Assembly (NCBI RefSeq): GCF_000426285.1
Contig: NZ_AUFB01000014.1
Coordinates: forward strand, 62,001-126,000
Origin: Rhizobium leucaenae USDA 9039
GTDB lineage: Bacteria > Pseudomonadota > Alphaproteobacteria > Rhizobiales > Rhizobiaceae
DNA: 64,000 bases
Direction of reading: 5' to 3'
Shown here: positions 60,311 through 64,000 of the stretch, one piece after another
Position numbering within the stretch: position 1 is the stretch's first letter
Layout of the letters: each line of letters starts with the position of its first letter
Notes under the pieces: model-generated
The model's input: only the letters and a program-made list of their open reading frames with translations
What the model was told of the DNA's origin: nothing
The model's database searches: none
Translations under genes and position numbers: made by a program

Positions 60311-60329
60311 GAGGAAAGTTGCAAAGAAA

Positions 60330-60359
60330 GTAGCGGCAAAATTTAGCTCTCGCCGCTAC
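60330..60359 (-). terminator. Hairpin terminator of the repressor gene
   Basis: GTAGCGGC (60330-60337) and GCCGCTAC (60352-60359) are an 8-bp perfect stem. On the minus strand it is followed by TTTCTTT. The upper stem arm lies within the last codons of the repressor and the stop is in the loop. Its arms also match the AGTAGC half-site. Confidence 0.6.
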
Positions 60360-61074
60360 CTACGATTCGATGAACCCTAGCGACCATCTTTAGCGGGATC
60401 GAAACGGGTTGTGCTGGATTGAATTGGAATAGCTCCAAACTATCATCGTGCCAGGCGATAAATTGCTTTATATATGCGCCCTCAGGATTGTTCTCGTCCT
60501 CGCCGATCTGGACGACGCAAAAATCCTTTTCCTTCAGCGGCTTGTATGGATGAACATAAACAAGCTCGCCCGGGTAATACCTCGGAATCATCGATGTGCC
60601 GTGGACATAGACGGCGTAGCTTCCCTCAATTGATCCCAAGTCCGGATGGGCCGGCACCCAATCAGTTGTTTCGTTTACCATTATCAATCGATCAGGATCA
60701 CCTGCTGCCGCCCACCCGTGCACAGGCACCATCCCCGCCCGTTCGGCATTTTTTTGACGCACCATAATATTAACTCCACTAGCTGCTTTCGACGCTGTGG
60801 AAGAAGATAGGGCGCGCATCTTGATGCGTCCCTTAATTTTGCTCGGTTTCTTCTCGTCGATGGCGTCCAGATCCATCATTGCGTCAGCTTCATTCAAGGG
60901 AATGCCAAATCCGTTGGCGTATACCTCCCAATCATTCGGACGAGTCGTTTCGCCGCGTTCGACCTTGCCGAATGCCGCCCTCTCGACGCCAATGTAATCA
61001 GCGGCCGCCTCTTGCGACATTTGACGCGCCTGACGCTCAACTTTCAACCGCTCACCAAATCGGGACATCTTCAT
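60343..61074 (-). CDS. Phage repressor, XRE helix-turn-helix plus S24 (LexA-like) peptidase domain
   Basis: A 243-residue cI-like repressor. The N-terminal HTH is FGERLKVERQARQMSQEAAADYIGVERAAFGKVERGET (about 6-43). The C-terminal S24 domain starts near 113: VPVHGWAAAGDP resembles the A-G cleavage region, and the catalytic Ser is in VYVHGTSMIPRYYPGE (about 160). The Lys is probably in GAYIKQFIA (about 203). SOS-triggered self-cleavage is therefore likely. It separates leftward and rightward promoters with shared half-sites. Confidence 0.92.
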   Translation of the reverse strand: MKMSRFGERLKVERQARQMSQEAAADYIGVERAAFGKVERGETTRPNDWEVYANGFGIPLNEADAMMDLDAIDEKKPSKIKGRIKMRALSSSTASKAASGVNIMVRQKNAERAGMVPVHGWAAAGDPDRLIMVNETTDWVPAHPDLGSIEGSYAVYVHGTSMIPRYYPGELVYVHPYKPLKEKDFCVVQIGEDENNPEGAYIKQFIAWHDDSLELFQFNPAQPVSIPLKMVARVHRIVGSGES

Positions 61075-61097
61075 TCAACCCTTAATGAAATCAATGC

Positions 61098-61182
61098 GCT
61101 ACTATATACCATAAAAAAATAGTTGCGTGTTGCTACTTTTTTGGTTGACTAAAAAGTAGCGAAAGGCGTATACAAAAGTTGC
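61098..61182 (+). promoter_or_regulatory. Rightward phage promoter and repressor operator cluster
   Basis: TTGACT (61145-61150), 18-bp spacer and TATACA (61169-61174) make a rightward promoter. Half-sites: GCTACT 61098-61103, AGTTGC 61121-61126, GCTACT 61132-61137, AGTAGC 61155-61160, AGTTGC 61177-61182. Two dyads result: AGTTGC-GTGTT-GCTACT (61121-61137) and GCTACTTTTT/AAAAAGTAGC (61132-61160). The adjacent repressor is the expected ligand. Confidence 0.7.
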
Positions 61183-61309
61183 AAGAGTGAACCGACGCAC
61201 TACAAAAGGCGTAGGCGATTTAGAACCAAAGATTTTTCATTCACGCAATATTAGAACTGCGATTTTTTCAGCGACATTTTATCGAGGCAACCATTTGAGG
61301 AGTTCAAGC

Positions 61310-61417
61310 ATGCGGCGAAATAAAAGGAAAAACCCTCCCAGAAGAGTTTATGCGCCGAAAGGCGCAGGACCGCCTAGAAGAAGAACAGGCCGCCATGAGG
61401 GCGGCCTTTCCTTTTAG
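61310..61417 (+). CDS. Small arginine-rich peptide (35 aa)
   Basis: Reads MRRNKRKNPPRRVYAPKGAG then PPRRRTGRHEGGLSF; twelve of 35 residues are Arg or Lys. TGAGGAG lies 7 nt before the ATG. It is the first frame downstream of the rightward promoter, and a terminator hairpin overlaps its 3' end. Earlier in-frame starts (61187) have no ribosome site. It could be an RNA-binding early regulator or merely a leader; confidence in expression is modest. Confidence 0.4.
   Translation: MRRNKRKNPPRRVYAPKGAGPPRRRTGRHEGGLSF
61387..61415 (+). terminator. Terminator downstream of the rightward promoter
   Basis: AGGCCGCC (61387-61394) pairs with GGCGGCCT (61400-61407) around a 5-nt loop, followed by TTCCTTTT. 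It lies 230 bp into the rightward transcript and before the first large genes, so it may be a control point. Confidence 0.7.
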
Positions 61418-61493
61418 TAGGAGCACCTCGCTTCTAAAACGCCCGTCAGCAGCGTCGGAATGGCTGACACACCACGCAAGAGGAGACTACGAA

Positions 61494-62177
61494 ATGACGA
61501 CTGCAACAAAGAGAGAAGTTGGCATCGAGCTTCCGCCGCTGAACATCAATCTTATGGAGGTTACGCTTATCGGCGACTCCCCGTTGATTGTTCATTCATG
61601 GTCGAGCAAGGCGAAGAAAGAAATGCTCGACAAGCAGATGAAAGTCGCGAAGGGCGCCAAAGAGGCCAAAGACCCGCGCGCCGACTACGAGGCCAGCATG
61701 TACAGAATGGCCGATGGCGGATACGGATTCCCATCAGTTGGCTTCAAGGCTGCTGCGGTAACCGCCGGCACGTCGGTAGCCGGACTTACGAAGATCGCTG
61801 CCAGACAGGCGTTCGCAGTCCTCGGCGAGGACGCTGACATCAAGGGCGCGTTCGCAGGCTCAGTCTCGCGCGTCAACCTGGCCCGCATCGAGGGCTGCCT
61901 GCCGCAAATGCGCGAAGATATGGTGCGCGTCGGCATGGGTACAGCAGACCTACGGTATCGCGCCGAATTCCCCAACTGGCGAACGAAAATCCTCCTGAAA
62001 TACAACGCCAACGTCTTGAGCGAGTCTCAAATCCTTAACCTCCTCAACGTTGCAGGCTTCGCGGTCGGTGTCGGCGAATGGCGGCCTGAAAAAGACGGCC
62101 AGTATGGTTGCTTCCATGTCGCCACACAGGCGGAACTTGAGGCGATCGAAGCCGAAGCTGCGAAGGTAGCGGCATGA
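61494..62177 (+). CDS. Phage-element protein of unknown function (227 aa)
   Basis: Not assigned. Segments seen: LPPLNINLMEVTLIGDSPLIVHSWSSKAKKEMLDKQMK (about 15-52), MYRMADGGYGFPSVGFKAAAVTAG (about 72-95), WRTKILLKYNANVLSESQILNLLNVAGFAVGVGEWRPEKDGQYG (about 166-209). The opening-strand pattern and glycine-rich end suggest an oligomerising beta/alpha fold, perhaps nucleic-acid binding. GAGGAG precedes the ATG. It overlaps the next gene by ATGA. Its position near the early promoter points to replication, recombination or anti-host work. Confidence 0.75.
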   Translation: MTTATKREVGIELPPLNINLMEVTLIGDSPLIVHSWSSKAKKEMLDKQMKVAKGAKEAKDPRADYEASMYRMADGGYGFPSVGFKAAAVTAGTSVAGLTKIAARQAFAVLGEDADIKGAFAGSVSRVNLARIEGCLPQMREDMVRVGMGTADLRYRAEFPNWRTKILLKYNANVLSESQILNLLNVAGFAVGVGEWRPEKDGQYGCFHVATQAELEAIEAEAAKVAA

Positions 62178-62674
62178 AAATCGCCGGTTTCGAATTCGCA
62201 GATGGCGCCAGATTCCAATCTGGCGCCAACACCAACGCCAAGGCGGTCGGGGAGCATCTCGACCTTCTTCGCCAAAAACTACACGGCGAGCTAACTCCAA
62301 AGGATGTTCTTGACGACGCTCGTCACGACAATTCCCCGCTCCATTCATTCTTTGAGTGGGATGACAGCGAGGCAGCCGAGCAATACAGGCTGCAGCAGGC
62401 GCGCGGACTAATCCGCAGTGTTGTGGCTATTTATACACAGCCAGACAAGCCCGCTATCCGCACGAAGATGTTTGTGCATATCCCAGAACCAGGCGCTCAG
62501 CATTACCGAGAAGCAAGCCACGCCATGTCGCAAACTGCGACACGCAAGGCAGTTCTGCAAACAGCGTGGCGCGAATTGCAGGCGTGGCGCAAGCGCTATT
62601 CTGACCTGAAGGAATTCAGCGATCTCTTCCAAGTTATCGACGACGCCGCGAAAGATATAAAGCGCGCCGCTTAG
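62174..62674 (+). CDS. Phage-element protein of unknown function (166 aa)
   Basis: Not assigned. It has KLHGELTPKDVLDDARHDNSPLHSFFEWDDSEAAEQYRLQQARGLI (about 35-80), a pattern I associate with small phage early proteins, followed by a strand IRTKMFVHIPE and a long C-terminal helix (about 120-165) rich in Gln/Arg. It is coupled to the previous gene, and its stop lies 8 bp before the pentamer array. Confidence 0.72.
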   Translation: MKIAGFEFADGARFQSGANTNAKAVGEHLDLLRQKLHGELTPKDVLDDARHDNSPLHSFFEWDDSEAAEQYRLQQARGLIRSVVAIYTQPDKPAIRTKMFVHIPEPGAQHYREASHAMSQTATRKAVLQTAWRELQAWRKRYSDLKEFSDLFQVIDDAAKDIKRAA

Positions 62675-62682
62675 TTGCGCTA

Positions 62683-62966
62683 GGCATGGCAGGTAAGGTG
62701 AGTCAAGGTGAGGCCCGGTCCGGCCAGTCGGGTTGGGGCAGGCATGGCGGGGTTAGGCGCGTCACGTTGCGGTGAGTCGCGGAATGGCAGGCGAGGCGAG
62801 GTTTGTTGGGGACAGGCAAGGTGAGCTGCGGCAGGCGAGGTTAGGTCGGTTATGGCCAGGATAGGCACGGCGGGGCAGGCATGGTGAGGTGGGGTTAGGC
62901 GCGGCAAGGCTAGTTCTGGTTGGGCACGTCAAGGCAGGCAAGGCGAGTCGGGTTAAGGCTAGGAAA
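62683..62966 (+). repeat. Degenerate G-rich pentanucleotide array (GGYNN)
   Basis: Over about 280 bp the plus strand can be parsed almost completely into 5-mers of the form G-G/T-C/T-N-N, such as GGCAT, GGTAA, GGTGA, GGCGA and GGTTA, with scattered 4-mers GGCA. G greatly exceeds C. There is no believable gene: minus-strand reading gives a low-complexity Pro/Thr/Ala/Leu frame. Looser copies continue to about 63030, ending in a GGGGC/GCCCC hairpin (63009-63025). Confidence 0.85.
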
Positions 62967-63073
62967 GTTTTTGTCTACGTCCGGCAGGCACGGCTAATTC
63001 ATCGCGGTGGGGCGAGTTAAGCCCCGGCAGGTATAAAACAGTTGCGAGTGACTAGTTGTGTCACCCGCAATCC

Positions 63074-63093
63074 ACCACCACAAGAAGGAGACC
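63074..63093 (+). repeat. 20-nt leader block, copy 2
   Basis: ACCACCACAAGAAGGAGACC, identical to the minus-strand block at 59502-59521, contains the ribosome site of the gene starting at 63097. Just upstream lie TATAAA (63032-63037), AGTTGC (63040-63045) and a GTGAC/GTCAC dyad (63048-63064). Confidence 0.85.
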
Positions 63094-63096
63094 GAA

Positions 63097-63591
63097 ATGA
63101 GATTCAATAAAATAGAACGCGAGAAATACGGCATCAGTATCGAACTGATGTCGAGAATGTGCGGCCTGAGCACGGCCCGCATCAAGACCATTGAGGACGG
63201 TTATCTCGATCTTATCGGTCGCGGCGTCCCTGCCGATCGTCTCAAAGCCACAGCTGACAGTGACCGCATGTTAGCGGTAGTAGACGAAATCAAAGCGGAA
63301 CAGGATGGCCAGGTTGAGGCGCTGATGGGACGCCTCGTTGCGAGCGGAATTGATGTTTCCCTGAAGACGATGCACCAGCCTGGGCGCACCACAGTATACC
63401 AAGCGGAATTGTCGTGCAGCGACCATGTGGGCAAAAGCTTATCGTCAATCGGACGCGCGCGAGCGCCGCTTTCGGCGCTGATGTCTTCTATTGACGTAAT
63501 GCGAGGAGTTGTCGGCATGGTTGCCCCGCTCTTCCCCGCCGTTGAGCCGAACATGGATCCGAAGACGGCAAAAGAGCGACCGATCGCCTAA
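63097..63591 (+). CDS. Phage-element protein, possible HTH regulator (164 aa)
   Basis: Family not recognised. The N-terminal part EREKYGISIELMSRMCGLSTARIKTIEDGYLDLIG (about 6-40) can be read as a helix-turn-helix like those of XRE proteins (CGLSTARIKTIEDG). The rest is helical with a central KAEQDGQVEALMGRLVASGIDVSLKTMH stretch (about 67-94). It starts after an AAGGAG site in the shared leader block. An AGTTGC site upstream suggests control by the same repressor. Confidence 0.7.
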   Translation: MRFNKIEREKYGISIELMSRMCGLSTARIKTIEDGYLDLIGRGVPADRLKATADSDRMLAVVDEIKAEQDGQVEALMGRLVASGIDVSLKTMHQPGRTTVYQAELSCSDHVGKSLSSIGRARAPLSALMSSIDVMRGVVGMVAPLFPAVEPNMDPKTAKERPIA

Positions 63592-63605
63592 ATAAAGCAC
63601 CACCC

Positions 63606-63652
63606 CTCCGAGCCGACCCTAAGGTCAGCACCACCTGCTTAGCGGCTCGGAG
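63606..63652. repeat. Long inverted repeat after the 63097 gene
   Basis: CTCCGAGCCG (63606-63615) and CGGCTCGGAG (63643-63652) form a perfect 10-bp stem. Inside it CTAAG and CTTAG pair further. No T-run follows on the plus strand, so it may be a structured RNA, a processed 3' end or a weak terminator. Confidence 0.6.
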
Positions 63653-63742
63653 AGATGGACCCTACTATCTCGGGGGAGGAGACTGGCCAGAAGCGAGCCT
63701 TGGAACCCCGGATTTCGATACTGACACCACATCAGCGCCAAA

Positions 63743-63772
63743 TGTATACCAAACATTTAGCAAATTTGTCAA
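63743..63772 (-). promoter_or_regulatory. Near-consensus leftward promoter with no gene in front of it
   Basis: Minus strand: TTGACA (63772-63767), 18-bp spacer, TATACA (63748-63743). AAATGT/ACATTT (63740-63745 with 63753-63758) is a small dyad across the -10. Downstream (towards 63600) no minus-strand gene is open, only the long inverted repeat. Confidence 0.5.
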
Positions 63773-63801
63773 GCCCTATGTGTGGGCCGCCTACGCCAAC
63801 A

Positions 63802-64000
63802 CTACAACGCAACTCTCTCGGCAAGGACGATCACATGCACTGCACGAACATCACGAATCGTCATCGTCTTGCCGCCGCGCTCGATCTCGGCATTGCTATC
63901 GGCAACGGCAACCAGCCGGCCGATCCACGCCATGCCGTTCTTTGCGTGAACCAAAACTTCGTTGCCAGGCTGCGGCCAGACGGTCGTATCAAGCCAAGCT
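63802..64000 (-). CDS. Phage-element hypothetical protein (C-terminal part, runs off the right edge)
   Basis: The last 65 codons of a leftward gene are visible, ending in LAERVAL-stop. The sequence PGNEVLVHAKNGMAWIGRLVAVADSNAEI has the look of a small SH3-like or Hfq-like beta-barrel, with alternating hydrophobic strands; RGGKTMTIRDVRAVHV follows. Family unknown. The N-terminus is outside the window. Confidence 0.6.
   Translation of the reverse strand, partial: AWLDTTVWPQPGNEVLVHAKNGMAWIGRLVAVADSNAEIERGGKTMTIRDVRAVHVIVLAERVAL

Noticed and set aside
61187..61309. Upstream extension of the small Arg-rich frame
   Set aside because: No ribosome site at 61187, and the start would lie within a few bases of the operator cluster; the ATG at 61310 has GGAG.
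62680..62907. Minus-strand open frame of 75 codons across the pentamer array
   Set aside because: The product is low-complexity Pro/Thr/Ala/Leu, as expected from translating the C-rich complement of GGYNN units; there is no ribosome site.
62683..63030. Possible CRISPR array
   Set aside because: Units are 5 bp and degenerate, with no conserved 23-40 bp repeat or unique spacers, and no cas genes are nearby.

Overview
The window reads as the chromosome of a Rhizobium-type alphaproteobacterium (Rhizobium/Agrobacterium group). It is GC-rich and dense in ABC importers. It carries several palindromic intergenic mosaic repeats of the rhizobial RIME kind. It also has the block murA - DUF2948 - hisD - UPF0262 - low-MW phosphatase - infA - maf - yacG - tRNA-Phe, an order I associate with this group. 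No species can be named from the sequence alone.

Layout. 1-7.1 kb: the start of a sugar-type ABC ATPase overlapped by a calcineurin-like phosphoesterase, then slyX, an SDR, msrA, a NUDIX hydrolase, a bestrophin-like channel, an ECF sigma/anti-sigma pair and a Bax-inhibitor-1 membrane protein. 7.1-16.6 kb: a branched-chain-amino-acid-type importer (livGFHM, with a FAD oxidoreductase behind it) diverges from gntR - DUF3830 - TIGR04076 - aldo/keto reductase - NTF2-like - binding protein; this looks like one uptake and catabolism locus for an unidentified substrate. 16.8-31.5 kb: a LacI-regulated locus that joins CoA-ester enzymes (CoA-transferase, enoyl-CoA hydratase, aldehyde dehydrogenase) and a Gfo/Idh/MocA dehydrogenase to a complete carbohydrate ABC importer, two GMC flavoenzymes and an SDR. 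31.7-37.5 kb: gntR-dgoD (galactonate dehydratase) diverges from araFGH. 37.7-46 kb: OsmC, a flavodoxin-type reductase and DoxX-like protein facing a TetR regulator, then a second TetR in front of an RND efflux pair. 46-50 kb: a PPP-type phosphatase and a pdxA2/four-carbon acid sugar kinase pair with a decayed SDR tail. 50-51.4 kb: a DUF2971 gene in a less GC-rich stretch beside tRNA-Thr. 51.6-57.7 kb: the housekeeping block.

57.7 kb to the right edge: an integrated phage-like element whose integrase lies beside the 3' end of tRNA-Phe. It has a leftward arm (small genes ending in an excisionase-like protein and integrase), a LexA/cI-type repressor, and a rightward early region. The region on both sides of the repressor carries repeated AGTWGC half-sites inside two similar promoters, which looks like a lambda-style immunity switch. 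The rightward arm contains a strand-biased degenerate pentamer array of about 280 bp and several unrecognised genes. The element's right end is outside the window.

The points most worth following up are the pentamer array and the repeated operator architecture in the phage element, the DUF3830/TIGR04076 importer locus, the LacI-controlled CoA/sugar locus with its 18-bp palindrome between -35 and -10, and the start codon of the FAD oxidoreductase, which lies inside a 26-bp inverted repeat.
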